DNA of 64,000 nucleotides from Paragonimus skrjabini miyazakii (Eukaryota; Platyhelminthes; Trematoda; Plagiorchiida; Troglotrematidae), in contig JTDE01021338.1 in the NCBI GenBank assembly GCA_014338405.1, positions 29,156 through 93,155 on the forward strand. The letters run 5' to 3'. Shown here piece by piece: positions 49,201 to 59,652 of the stretch (within the stretch, counting starts at the first letter, position 1; each line of letters opens with the position of its first letter). Made by a program: the position numbers and the translations under genes. The notes under the pieces were generated by a model. The model was not told where the DNA came from. It saw only the letters and a program-made list of their open reading frames with translations, and searched no databases.

Positions 49201-52200
49201 AACAACTGAATCGGCCCATAACATAGAGACTGCCATTTCGAACTTTACTGTGATTAATTCTCTTCGATGAGCAGCCCAAACAAGCATGAATTCGGTCACC
49301 CCAGGTTGTATTCGTGATCGAGTATTGTACACTTTCGAATGGTTTATCAGGAAAAATTCCGTTAAACTGTTTGGGATAGGGGAACAGGAATCATATTTAA
49401 AGTATCCTATGCCGAACATGAGATAACGACTTCACGCTCATTAAACTATCCTACCCTGCTTTCATGTGACAATCGAAGTCACACGCGTATGTAAACATAG
49501 CAACATTTCATTCATCTCGTCAGATGGCAGGTTGGCGGTAAATACATGCTTTCTTCGCAGACCACTATGCTTACCTTCTCTGTTGTATATTGACCTTTCC
49601 TGCTACCTTGGCGTGGTGGTCAGGCTTGTGTGCTGTTTTGATCCGGAGGGCTGTGCTGACTGCGATCACGACGTGGACCCATCCACGAAGCGGTCATCAC
49701 CACTTGCTTGACTACGTGATTGTGCGACAGCGCGACATTCGTGAGGTGCGTATCACGCGAGTGGTGCGCGGCGCTGAATGTAGCACCGATCATAGGCTGG
49801 TTAGGACTAAATTATTTATCCATGTACGCAAGTCTGTCTATTGTAGATCTTCCGGACAACGGCAGAAGTTGGATATCAAACGACTGGAGAACTTCGAGAC
49901 GAAGATTCCTTTTCAGTGTGTAGTTGCNNNNNNNNNNNNNNNNNNNNNNNNNNNNNNNNNNNNNNNNNNNNNNNNNNNNNNNNNNNNNNNNNNNNNNNNN
50001 NNNNNNNNNNNNNNNNNNNNNNNNNNNATCCGTTTCGGACGTTGCCAACCATATTGTCTAGTCGTATCGTAATTAGTAAATCAAGTACAATCGGTTTGGG
50101 TTTAAAATACTTGATCGGACTATTCGTCCAAAGTGTCATGGGTTACAAACACAAGCCGCATACCATTTGAAACTAGAAAAGAATGATATCTGGAAACTGG
50201 ATCAAATGCGCCCGTATCATCAGAACAATGAATCCCAGTAAAGGGCCGCCTTTTAAAACGACTGTCTGTGAAGTTCGATAATTCCACAACTAATCAATGC
50301 ACGTATGTGTGAGACGTTATTCTGGTCAACAGTTAACATCAAGTGATGGTTAAAGTAAGCGACGATAGCGAGGACAGCGTACGATCTTCGTGAGCATTTC
50401 TCCACGTATGTCCCAATCAGCGCCCACTGTTGATGTGAATAACACTTCACAGGTATTCACTGATTGATCATTCATAATTGTGGACATTTCAAGCAAGATA
50501 TCTTAGCTCGAATTCATTGTTCTTAGTATACAATTCACTTCAAACGAACGTTCGCAAACCTAGAGCTAAAGAACATGTCTGAAACATGGTCCAGTGCGAG
50601 CCCTTTTACATTTGAGCTCGTACTTCAAATATGCAAAAACCTGATAGGCGAAAAACTAACATCACCAGATTGGAAAAAGTATTCAGTGAATGCAAAAAGC
50701 ACAAAAGTGCGTTTCACCACCATGCAAATTAGTCAGGAATATGTTCGAACAGACAGGGTAGAAAAGAACGCACAGGTGGAGAGTGCTATCACAAAATAAT
50801 GAAGTGGAAGAGATTGTTAACTTAGTCGTCCACGGATTGTGATGCTGGTTTAATTGAATCAGAGTCAATTGTTTTATGGAGAGTTATTCTATACAGCTAC
50901 TAAAGAAAAATACCACAATATGTACAGTTTACCGGGCAGTCTGAATAGTATACGTGGCACCAAGCCAGTCCGTGTGATAAGTGGGTCGTTTAGGAACACA
51001 ACAGTGTGTGAGAATCATCAAACATGACTTGGCTCTACAGGTGGATTTCGCTAAAATACAGAAGCTGACTGATTAATTCCCACATGAGGCTCAAGAAACA
51101 TGAACATATATGGTTTATAACAAACTGGTTTCTAGAATAACTGCTGAAACCTTCGGATTGTACGCATTGCATACATGATGGACAACGAAAGCCAGATCGA
51201 CCGCCGCACTCAGTTCAAACGATTGTTGGTGATGGCAGTATGTTGCTATAATTTCAACTAAAACTTTAATAGAACGCTTAAAATCCTTAGTTACTCCACT
51301 ACATTATACCAGATAATTTGTTCCCCGTACCCATATTGGCCCTACTATCTTCCGGTCGTACTCATTAGGGTCCTAGCTAACTGTTTGATTATCATGCATC
51401 AGTCGTTCAGAAATACGCAAAGTTTCAGTGGAGGCACTCGGTAATCCTCTGTAATCTCAGTATGCGGTATCCAATGGTATAAACATCAAGGAAAACTATT
51501 TCCACATGCTTTAACGTGATCCATTCCATCAGCCTCACTATGAGTTCGGTAAACGAGTAACTCTCGACAAACTCACATACTTTAAGACAATCTTCCGTAT
51601 ACCCGTCACAAGTACCTCGAGACATCGCAGAATGCTGTGATAACAGTCTGAGAGAGTCGTTGGTTAGCCGCTATCATCACCATCACCTTAGGCAGCAATA
51701 TATCAATAATTCTCACTGATGCTTAACTGCCATACAACCATAAAGAAAAAAGCAAACACAGTACAGGAAGAAAAGACTGGTAGGGAAGGGGGAGGACCTA
51801 ATTACTAAAAATAGCTACGTCTACATTCAAACATAGGACAACAAGGTGCTTACACCTTACAAACGAACAATCCAGCTATAAGTGGACGTAAGACATCATT
51901 AGCAAGATAGCCTACTTACGGCTTTCACTTCCCCGAGTCACTAAGCGCGTTTACTTCACAGATAACTCGACTAAACAGTAACATTCACGCCACTGAACCT
52001 CATTAGCCGCCATCTTACCTAACGTCTTCAATCACCGACTCTGTGAGCCGCGAAGTCGCCAGCTTAAAAGACGAACCCGATCTACAATGGCTCATACCGA
52101 CGAAGAAACAAAAACAAAAATGGCTGACCTCCCACAACAGCGACTCGGTTTCTGGGTTCGTGTCTCCTCGGCTAATTTGTTCGTGCAAATGGAACAGCAA

Positions 52201-55200
52201 CGATTCTTGTTTGTACAGCTCAACATCAAGCTCTGCATCTGTCTCTGGTAATTCCACATCAGGCCCCGGTCTTAGGGGTGGTCGGTAGGGTCTCAGCACA
52301 AACGCAGGATGGGGAAAAAGCCAATGATATGGGGTTGAATCCGCCTGCCGTGATTCAGTAGCGTCCATAGTTTTCAGGGACGAGTTCAGCTCCGTAAGGT
52401 CGATATGGACGTCTGTGTATGGGATTGACGGTTAAATTAATGAATATGATAATATGTAGATTACAATAATCACCGGTAAACGAATTCAGGTCATTTTTGC
52501 AACAACCAACCATGCGTAACTAAGTGCATCAAGCAGAAGCAAGCACTGAGGTAATTTGTCGACTTTATGAGCAAAATAATAGCATATGAATATTTAAGAC
52601 AGACCGGACTTGAACAAGCAACAAGGAATTTGTCTATGCTGATTGGAACAGACAAACAGGCAATCCTGGATCAACCGATGTGACTCAGTATGTCAATAGG
52701 ACGTGGGTTTATAAAACACATAGTCGTTGATTCCAATTCGGTTATCCCAGCTGCTCCTGACTGAGTTTAGACAACCTGATGCGGTATCCATCATGAGTGA
52801 AGTTTAATGTGTCGTATGGCGATTGACATTCAGGGATGGGAAGGCTAAAAACACCCCAACGAGTGCGATGGGAAAAGTAGATAAACGTATCAGTAAGTAC
52901 GCAATTTGATTAAGTCACAGGGAACCAGCATCATCGATCGTCCGACACCTGTTGACTTGTCGACCACAACTGAACTTGGAGAAGGCGTTTCGGATACGTT
53001 ATGCAACAAGAAATCGAAGGCCTCTCCGGTTCGCGGAGGCGGTAGCAATAAGCAAATGGAAGCCACCCCTCTGTGTACAGAAAGACTTGTTCGTCAGTAA
53101 CAGATTGCCCTGGTAATTGATGTGTATGGATGTGTGTGAGTGTGCGTGTGTTGGTGTGGTTGTTGATTTTGTTGTTTAGCTTCACAATGCCCATTGAACT
53201 TTGCTATATAAACACACAGACTGCAGTATGTACCTGATGAGATGCAGCGAAATGTGCTCGAGAGATACATTATGCAAAAAACTGTTTCTGACTTTTCTGT
53301 TGATTAAGTGGGTTAGATGTAATATATGGTAATAGTAAAAACTGTTTTTCAAGTCCTAAACTGGTCTGTCATTTAAGCACACGGGTGCCAAAATGTAACT
53401 GCTGCTTTGTAGATAGAAAATATTAGGCTTTTCCAACTTTTCATGTTGACTTTGGCCTGCAAATACCAACAAGACAGTGCAAGTACCTTAAGCAGTTAAA
53501 CATTCGTGTGAACTACTGAGGTATTGCTGTCTACGATGATGATAATGATGAAATGCCTTAAAGATTTCGACGAAAAAGACAAGCTCTAAAACCAAATCTA
53601 GAAGATTTGTGGTGATTAACTTGGCATTAATAGGTGTATTATCCGGTTAACTCTAGATGAACGGTCTTCAAACTGACGTCAACTGCCAGATATGTGGGTT
53701 TCAGTGCCCAGCAACCGTCCATTATGGACAACTATAGATAATGCACAGTACCACTGGAGTGAATTCACAACTTGCAACCGGTTTACTCACATAAAACAAG
53801 TACGAACTTTCCGAAAGTGGTGAGAATCGACTCTGTAAATTTTACTCTTATCAATACAAGCTATCTGGTTCAAATGGTCGTTCACTATGCCAATATTAAA
53901 CACCAAACCCTCATTGACAGGAAACACAACCGCAGTGGACCTAACAGAAGATAACTGCAATGGCATCCTATAGGTCCTCGTGAACCGCATGACGAGGAGT
54001 GGTTCATCTTTTCATTAGGCTTCTAGATATACAGTCGTACTAAGTATAACGCACACTATATGTGGACCAGTATGACTAGTGAATATAGACTAGGCTCTCC
54101 GTCTCTGTTTATTTTCTAACACGTAATAGATTGAGTTACCACTGATTCAAATATGTACACCGATTTTTCACTCATAAAACAATCTTTATCGTCAAAGATT
54201 ATCTGTCTACATTTCACGTATAAGTCTGAGCGTAATTGTGCACAGGAGTCCAGACAGTAATTTGGCACTTGGCCAGTTAGATTATAACTGTTCGAACAAT
54301 TTTGACATTTCAATGAGGCTCATGTCACTTTACTTTATCTTTTTGCGCTTGTTAGTATCGTTACTATCGCTGAACCTACATAACTTTATGGATTAGACGG
54401 TGAATTGTCGAAAACAATATACAGAATTTATGACGAACTCTTCTACAACAACTTACTAACCAGGTACCTTACGTGGCTGAACAACAGCGCAAAGTAAACG
54501 GAATTTGGGCGGGATCGAAATACACATAACAAAATCGCGAATTCTAAAACAAAGGCTTCTCAGGTTCAGACAAACACAGTCGAAAACGAATGCAAACGGT
54601 GAACAATTTAGAGTGCAAAACAGCTTCAGTTGTTTTCCGAAAATAATCACCATATACTGTATGCAATTTCATCGTGTACAATCCGTCAACTGACAAGAAT
54701 ACCAGTGATTATCAGCGGTGTCAATCTGCACTCAACCGACGCGTATGCCTGGACGAAACTTGAAAGGAAATGGACATTTCGATGTGTTAATTAAAACGTC
54801 GCAATGGTCCTTCACATGACTGAGAACCGAAATAACTCTTACAACCTACCAGGAGGAGCTGGGCGCAGCAGAACAGCCAACAAACGGTGACTAATACCCA
54901 AGCACGGTGATAGCACGATGCTAATATTAGCCAACGGCATGAGATTTTCATCCGACCGATCGATAATGTGAGTAATATGTTGTAGCATCCAAGCAAGAAG
55001 AAACTGATGTGTCACGGGCAGTTTTTGGTGCACTAATCGAGCGATGGATTGGTAGATTTGAGGGGATTCCATGGGCAACGACTCCAATAAGGGACATAGG
55101 GCGTTGGTGAGCACTGGTTCGGGCAAATTACGCAAAAACTGTTTGACCACGCTGGCAACCACGGCAAGGTCGTGTGGCAAATGCTGTGAGCCAGTGGAAC

Positions 55201-57261
55201 CAGTGATGAATGAGCGAGTGTCTGCGTGAGACCGCAACCGAGGTGTGGGTACGCATAAGCTTTTGGGATCGGAATGGCCTGTAAAATACAAAGGTAGACG
55301 AATAGGTGTGACTAGCAGTTATACAGTCGTCGACAAAGTAAATGCACTTAACGACATGGGAAAGTGAAAGCCATTCATTCGCCTTACTAATGACGCCTTA
55401 AATCCGCTTTTAACATGGCTATTTTTTGCAAGGTGCATACACTTTCAGGCTGATTGGTTTAGAAAGGGTCAAAGGTTTTGTCAGAAATGAGATTCCATAC
55501 CTGCGCCATCTATTAACAAAGAATTAGGACTTGTTATTCTCGGAGTAATATGAAACAATCTCCCGGTTTGTCTTTTATTTCTAAATTGCCCAACACAGAT
55601 TCAGAGCGTTCCAAAATTCTCATAATTCATAAATGCCCTATGAATTCTGCGCTGCTCCAAATATCTCACTCAATCATTGGTTCGCTCAGTGGCTTAAGCA
55701 CCACTTTGGTCAGTGGCCGAAGCCCAGACGGAGAAACGCAGGCTGTGAGGGCGTGCAAAATGAAGACAGCCGAAATGATTACTTGATCATTGTGGGGGAT
55801 AGTACATACAGCGGGTTATAGCATGCAAACTGGCTGACTGATCATTACCAAGTATGGAAGAAATGCTGGTCTCGATCTATCAGAAAGTCACCGAAATTGG
55901 AAGCTTAGACAGCTACGGAATAAAGTAACTTGAGTTTGACCGCTAAAAAGTAGTCTCATTATTGTTTGCTATACACTTGGTAAACGCACGTTGGTTAGTA
56001 CGCTGTCATCCAATCAGTTATATCCGACTTAGCCATTATTAGTACTTTGTAGTCCGTGATTTTTCCCCATCCTGTACGCTTAGAAAGCTGTATTATCCGA
56101 CGAGTTCTTGTAGTTCCAAGACCTCTGTAAAGAGAAAGGAATGGGTTAACCTCACAAAACCAGATCGACAAATAGGTCGTTGAATTACACAGTCTCTCAC
56201 AAGTCGGTCACTCTAGCAAACGGTATACCAACAAGGTGACCGACCACGAGGGCATTCAGACATGAAGCCGATATAATCACGAACAGCATTTGAGTGAAAC
56301 AAACGAGCTACGAGAGCGGCTGAAGCAACAAACAGCTGAACCAATAGCAGCTGAAACCTTGAAATCAACAGAGTACTCATGCATTGCTATTTTTCAACAA
56401 AATAACCCATACAAGCTCAACAAGTCAAGATTGTTTAGTGCCACCACATCTATCGTGTTGACTTCAATCAGGTGAACGGAAATCGTACAACGCTGCCGAA
56501 CAAAGTCTCACAGGAATAGAACAGTACCTAGCGACCTCTAATCAATACTCTCATTGTGAATCACATGAAGACGCATCAGACCATCTCAAAAGATCATACT
56601 ATCAAACTCAATGTCCTACCAGTTTTGAACTACATCTGAACCGGCTTTTCTCCAGAAGTTGTGACAATGTGACTCAGTAAACGTTTACTCAATAGAACAC
56701 AACTGTTTTTCAGGTGAGCTGTTTACGCACACAGCTCTCGATTTTAATGCGGTAGCTCTGATGTTTAAACCACTCTCCTTCCGATAAAAACTGACCCATC
56801 AACTCAGGTTACCGAAACATCGATCGTAAACATGAGTTCACGCAGTAACAACATGTGTGCGAGTGAATTCGATCAAGGAAACCTAACCGACTGAATTGAC
56901 TCAACAATAGGCCTCCAAACGAGTAAGTCCATACAGTAGGCCTAAGTTTTACTCGAATGAAATCAACCTTCACATCAGAACGTATCATAAATGAAGACTA
57001 ACATCAAATGCAATGGCGTTGCGTCATTCAAATGTGACAATGAAAGGAAATGACAAGACACAAACCGGTATGTGACTGTTTGCTCTTCAGACCGCTCTCA
57101 TTAGTGGACAAAGCGAGAGACCTGTGTGTAGCACGTGGTGTGAACCATTCTGAAGATTGTTGCTGATAGAAAGCCGCAGAGGTTGGAGGGATCTGCAGGA
57201 ATTCTTCACCCCGATCCAGCGCGCTCACCAGTGCCTGTACTTGTGAATGGACTCCAGGTAC
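37180..57261 (-). CDS. RALBP1: RALBP1/RLIP-like Ral effector (RhoGAP), 5' incomplete, 9-10 exons
   Basis: On -, exons in order are 57261-57066, 55278-54850, 52412-52129, 47582-47365, 45804-45511, 44659-44301 (or 44274), 40679-40594, 38671 (or 38707)-38318, 38230-37583 and a tentative terminal exon 37239-37180. All junctions are GT...AG and phases agree. RhoGAP is followed by Ral-binding helices, Ser/Thr/Pro-rich linkers, and a C-terminal acidic run with coiled coil, the same order as human RALBP1. Key matches are LRNLPEPVLT and LANISIVLSPCLGISHRL (RhoGAP), ELYKQESLLFHLH and LWEVQRQVTMLKRRL (Ral-binding), and ELARTLHQLTLDNARL (coil). RALBP1 acts downstream of Ral GTPases on Cdc42/Rac and in endocytosis; this is inferred by family. 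About 975 residues are encoded here, already longer than the 655-residue human protein. The first exons, with the RhoGAP arginine finger, were not found and should lie beyond the right end. Confidence 0.85.
37583..38230 (-). CDS. RALBP1: RALBP1-like exon: acidic region and C-terminal coiled coil
   Basis: A 648-nt exon from gcgtgacag to TTAAAG|GTAAAC, phase 0 at both ends. It encodes CIDHLLDTGGKRVQRIYDAE, a long acidic Ser-rich tract (SDSSETRDEESEHDNSDSAE; CEEEEEEDEEDAKACE) and the coil ELARTLHQLTLDNARLERLN...AERNRCAELK. Human RALBP1 has the same order: SEDEEEL, then LEDLQRQNEELEIKNNHL, then EEREAIIELR. Confidence 0.82.
38318..38671 (-). CDS. RALBP1: RALBP1-like exon: Pro-rich linker and helix
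   Basis: Encodes DAASASDLSEQLLPEV, a proline-rich stretch (GALPPPLPPSPW) and a long amphipathic helix (RHVMHQIALYTARKQELQAI, DLRARIWSENAEIRRIQ). In human RALBP1 the corresponding place holds the coiled coil QEELLAMEQFLRRQI. Two phase-0 acceptors are possible: ctatctcccaag (start 38671) or attcctcacag (start 38707). The donor is ATACAA|GTAGGT, and the next intron is only 87 bp. Confidence 0.78.
40594..40679 (-). CDS. RALBP1: RALBP1-like small exon: coiled coil
   Basis: An 86-nt exon between ctggattaaag and GAGCAG|GTACAG. In the frame demanded by its neighbours it encodes the charged, helical RNIGQVEHIETNAERRRAAD and ends LRALEQ. It starts with two bases and ends in phase 0, exactly linking the exons on either side. 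A longer frame over the same bases (40512-40964) is read in another phase and is rejected. Confidence 0.6.
42450..42985 (+). mobile_element. Penelope-like reverse transcriptase fragment
   Basis: The + strand encodes the Penelope-type motif QIDGVTMGSPLSNILAASFF, then the catalytic region as YVGDIL, where the family has YxDD; the first Asp is changed to Gly. After the stop at about 42743, other frames carry eroded versions of the next conserved segment: SDGKIC, a TDNT motif and APVAYKRDLTGTPFLRTSEL, down to about 42980. It is a dead copy inside an intron of the RALBP1-like gene, in the opposite orientation to the host gene. Confidence 0.72.
44301..44659 (-). CDS. RALBP1: RALBP1-like exon: linker
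   Basis: The acceptor tctttcctgtttag supplies one base that completes the Arg codon from the previous exon. The exon encodes a low-complexity, Ser/Pro-rich segment without a known domain (LPDSKLESPPSASLHMTDLD, LESKKPKALEPVSVSPEQ). The donor is uncertain: TTCG|GTTGGT (44301) and TTAG|GTCTGA (44274) both give the required phase 1. Confidence 0.7.
45511..45804 (-). CDS. RALBP1: RALBP1-like exon: Ral-binding module 2, second helix
   Basis: After the acceptor ttttcctgtgttcag the exon encodes a linker and then SDELWEVQRQVTMLKRRLKQ. This is nearly the human second helix (EERLWEVQRILTALKRKLRE), with Trp, Arg, Thr and Lys at the corresponding positions. A Ser/Thr-rich tract (SSTSTTTTVSGSTATSTS-like) and LDQEEVLNLTLR follow. 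It ends with CG before GTAAGG. Confidence 0.87.
47365..47582 (-). CDS. RALBP1: RALBP1-like exon: end of module 1, start of module 2
   Basis: The acceptor tctctctcccgcag is strong. The exon starts TQRLVTEIRRRK, completing the second helix of module 1 after LLWE (human LWEVQRILTALKRK). It then encodes VIRAELSRQQALLDRLHKAI, a second copy of the first Ral-binding helix with its own LH pair. A flexible tail (DALDGLSFPASGGSPS) follows. The donor is taken as CGGCG|GTGGGT because only this gives the phase (2) needed by the next exon with a good site. Other donors are possible. Confidence 0.78.
49590..49927 (+). mobile_element. RTE-like LINE endonuclease fragment
   Basis: The + strand encodes the C-terminal half of an apurinic-type LINE endonuclease: TWTHPRSGHHHLLDYVIVRQ, then RDIREVRITRVVRGAE and STDHRLVRTKL. 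The catalytic Asp-His pair is in TDHRLV. It is cut by the 100-base gap that follows. The layout matches fluke RTE-like elements, perhaps the family whose 3' ends lie at 25.7, 58.6 and 60.5 kb. Confidence 0.72.
49928..50027. other. Assembly gap (100 N)
   Basis: Exactly 100 N, directly after the LINE endonuclease fragment. Confidence 0.95.
52129..52412 (-). CDS. RALBP1: RALBP1-like exon: Ral-binding module 1, first helix
   Basis: The exon opens after catacacag with two bases that complete an Asp codon. It encodes a proline-rich linker (PAFVLRPYRPPLRPGPD) and then LPETDAELDVELYKQESLLF and HLHEQISRG, matching the first helix of the human Ral-binding hairpin (LPETQAGIKEEIRRQEFLLN, CLHRDLQGG). The last codons are LLWE, continued in the next exon. 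It ends in phase 0 before GTCAGC. Confidence 0.87.
53121..53160. repeat. Imperfect (TG)n microsatellite
   Basis: A tract of TG, TGTGAG and TGCG units is visible directly, inside an intron of the RALBP1-like gene. Confidence 0.85.
54850..55278 (-). CDS. RALBP1: RALBP1-like exon: RhoGAP, main part
   Basis: After the acceptor tgtattttacag the exon finishes the insertion, then encodes DLAVVASVVKQFLRNLPEP, the conserved helix and LPEP/LPDP loop. Next are QKLPVTHQFLLAWMLQHITH and NLMPLANISIVLSPCLGI, which align with the NYLLISWLIVHMDHV and MNIQNISIVLSP stretches of human RALBP1. This is the strongest single match for the gene. It ends with G before GTAGGT. Confidence 0.9.
57066..57261 (-). CDS. 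RALBP1: RALBP1-like exon: RhoGAP, first part
   Basis: The acceptor ctctacttcag at 57262 is followed by VPGVHSQVQALVSALDRGEE, which aligns with GIKSKVDELKAAYDREE just after the GIYR arginine-finger segment of human RALBP1. The rest of the exon (QQQSSEWFTPRATHRS and on) is a low-complexity insertion. It starts in phase 0 and ends one base into a codon before GTTTGT. Confidence 0.75.
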
Positions 57262-57379
57262 CTGAAGTAGAGTTACAGAAACGGAGGAAAATAGAAGCAA
57301 CAACAGCCAGCACTGGTATGATTGTCTGATGGTTGTGTAATAAAAACAGCCACTTGAAAGAGCAGTTTTTGTGGCCGCA

Positions 57380-57600
57380 AGAGATGCTTGGCTTAAGGTG
57401 TTTATTGCACGAAATCCATTACAAGGTACATGAAAACATAGAACACTAGTTTGCATGGCATAGTATCCATACCTGTTGGACAACAGTGCGTCATCATTCG
57501 TCTTGGTGACACGTCTCATATAGTGCGTACAAATAATTCCAATGGTCACTTCTGGTCCCTCGTCTTCATGACGTTCAGACCTATCCTTTAGTTCCCAAGC
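57380..57600 (-). repeat. Dispersed repeat, second copy
   Basis: Partner of the repeat at 27540-27775, same orientation. It ends on - with gcaataaacacc followed by ccaagcatctcttgcggccaca. AATAAA within this end suggests a retroelement 3' end or LTR. It lies upstream of the first RALBP1-like exon seen here, so probably in an intron of that gene. Confidence 0.55.
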
Positions 57601-58404
57601 GCATGAGTCGTGCTATACCACTTACAAACGAAAGTACATGTTATACAACACGGTAAATCCGATCGCATCAGTTAGCTTTTCTTATTTTCGGGCAAAGACA
57701 GATTAAAACAGAGATGTGACAAACGCATGGCAACCGATTAACAAGATCTAAACAAACATAAAGCAGAAACTGTACGAACAGATTTAATGTACAAGACAAA
57801 TATAGTGAAAAACAGAAAAAGATTACATAGATGATTGTTACATTCTCACACAGTGACCGAAGCCAAAGGTATTTAGGTGAACGTTTGATGGTACAGGTGG
57901 CGTACGCGTACCTTTTGTAATTCGGCCTACACAGTCAGTATCCAGTAAATGTAAACCCGAAAAAATAAAATACAGAGGAGAATTCGACCCACAGACGGTG
58001 GTAATCATCATGGAGGCGTTTTCCGTCAAAAAGTGCCCTTTTAACGTCAAGAATTTATGCAAAGTTTGCACTGTCACTTAAAAGGTGATCTTATGAGAAA
58101 GGGTTCGTCGTAGGGAGGGAACACTAACATATAGCAAGGTGTATCCTTTAGGTCATAATCAAAAAAGAGTAGATTTGGACAAAAGGTTAATTTCAGTGAA
58201 TGAACTCTGGTAATCGTTTCGTGCACCGTCGTTGCTCGATTTCCGACCGAGTACTTCATGTTTGTGAACAGATGGTCCCTGATTAAACGACTAAACAAAG
58301 CAGGCACGAAAAAAGGCATGACCTGAGTCAAGATGGTTACTCTAAAATGAGCGATAATCTTTAGCGTAGTGATGCCACTGATAACTGACGGCGATATGAT
58401 CAAT
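57601..58404. other. No recognisable gene
   Basis: Short frames only. It is probably intronic to the RALBP1-like gene if that gene continues to the right. Confidence 0.4.
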
Positions 58405-58607
58405 TTACATCCATGACTGAGTTGCGCAAAACTGTAACAGCCGATCGCCATTGTCATCGCGTCGCACACGGATACCGAGCATACCACTGAGCCGCTTCTC
58501 GTCTGGAGTGAGACGACCGAGTACAAGTACAACAATGTCTAAATGTTTAGGCTGTTTCAACAGATCAAACAGGGCATCGTAGAAGGCGTTCTTGATAGCG
58601 TCTGAAC
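58405..58607 (-). other. Unexplained frame with weak GRIP-like pattern
   Basis: The - frame encodes an amphipathic, well-structured segment (KNAFYDALFDLLKQPKHLDI, then VVLVLGRLTPDEKRLSGMLG) and ends CATQSWM at a stop. Spacing of Asn, Leu-Leu and LTPDEK is vaguely like a GRIP domain (NVLLKFL...LLxLTPEE), which also ends proteins. The Tyr expected near its start is not there. On its upstream side the frame runs into the antisense of a LINE at about 58600, so an original exon may have been cut by that insertion. I cannot name it. Confidence 0.25.
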
Positions 58608-59290
58608 TACTGTCTGCGTTCACTCTCACTCTTGGTAATGAGCAGTTGGAAGTAGTCGAGAGGTTCATGTACTTTGGGAGCTGTATCAGCACTGGTGGAA
58701 TGTCTGATGAGGTCACAAATCGTACAGTTGTGGCTCAGATGGCATTTGGTAAATTACGCCATATATGGCGTCAGCATGATCTCAAACTTTCTGTGAAAAA
58801 CCCAGAGTGCAATGTCATCATAAGGACAGTCCTATTTTGTGGCTCCGAAACCTGGTTAATTCGCGCGGAAGATGTTCATGCAGTATCCATTCTCGAGCAT
58901 CGAGGTCTCCGAAGTATTAGCAACGTGTAGTGGGAAAATTGTGTCAATAGTGACGAGGTTCCTCGATGAGTCTTCGGAACAGATAGATTCTCTCAACTTC
59001 TAAACAAGCTGATGTCGTCTCCCAGGCTTTGTTGACTTTATCACATTTTACGAATGTCAACTCACCGCCTGCCACTTCGTGCATCGTTTGCGGTAGCCGA
59101 GTGATCGGCGCATGGCTTTGGTTCGATGTATGAAGGCACTCATACTAAAATGTGTCTCAGTAGGGCGTTCCCAGCCTTCCCAGCTTCCGCAGAACAATGA
59201 ACACCTTTGGCCGAGGACGTAGTCTACTATGTCGAAGAGTAGAACTCAATGGCGCCAGCGTTGCGAATCTATGTGCGCATCGTTATAATT
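58600..59290 (+). mobile_element. RTE-like LINE, C-terminal part, degenerate
   Basis: The + strand encodes LEVVERFMYFGSCISTGG, MAFGKLRHIWRQHDLKLSV and RTVLFCGSETWLIRAED, the conserved region after the reverse transcriptase in fluke RTE-like elements, down to about 58925. After a stop, eroded frames carry HILRMSTHRLPLRASF (about 59040-59090), which matches the WLGHVLRMxxxRLPxRA segment of the copies at 25.7 and 60.8 kb. It is 5' truncated and inactive. Confidence 0.8.
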
Positions 59291-59409
59291 TTGCTTCTTT
59301 ATCTCTCTACAATTTTATTCTCTACTTTACAAATTACCTTTTCTTTTCATATTGTGGCACGTTTGCCACTTCCTGTAGTTAACGCGTGTCAAATATATTA
59401 AACATACAT

Positions 59410-59652
59410 TATCTACTGATGAGTAGTAAGAGATTGTGGTATTTATATAAATTGAACGTCATCTACAATTGATCGCTGCTGTCGCATTCCAATAGACTTT
59501 CCAGTCGAATGCTTTCAAAAAGAAGCCTTAAACTCAGGTTTCGCTGTTGTTACAACTCGTTAGTAGTGCATACATTTGTCACGGCCGGAACTAGAACTCC
59601 GGCAACGCTTTCATGAGGCAACCGTGTTGACCACTGCACCACTGACCTCACA
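59410..59652 (-). repeat. tRNA-derived SINE, nearly complete copy
   Basis: Same structure as the 10-kb copy. Box A (TGGTGCAGTGG) is at 59641-59631 on -, box B-like GTTCTAGTTC at about 59597-59588, and the same body follows to the end actactcatcagtag near 59411. The tRNA-like head is almost identical to that at 10.5 kb, suggesting these two are the younger copies in the window. Confidence 0.75.

Larger units (their letters stand above)
47583..52128 (-). other. Large intron of the RALBP1-like gene
   Basis: Bounded by WE|GTCAGC and CCCGCAG|ACC. Apart from the RTE-like endonuclease piece and a gap, it holds only short frames, including a 74-codon frame on + at 50575-50799 that I do not recognise. 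Confidence 0.7.

Noticed and set aside
58405..58716. Upstream exon of the RALBP1-like gene
   Set aside because: The frame does not resemble the RhoGAP start (a GIYR-type arginine finger is needed) and ends in a stop. The missing exon must enter in phase 0 at 57261 and was not found.
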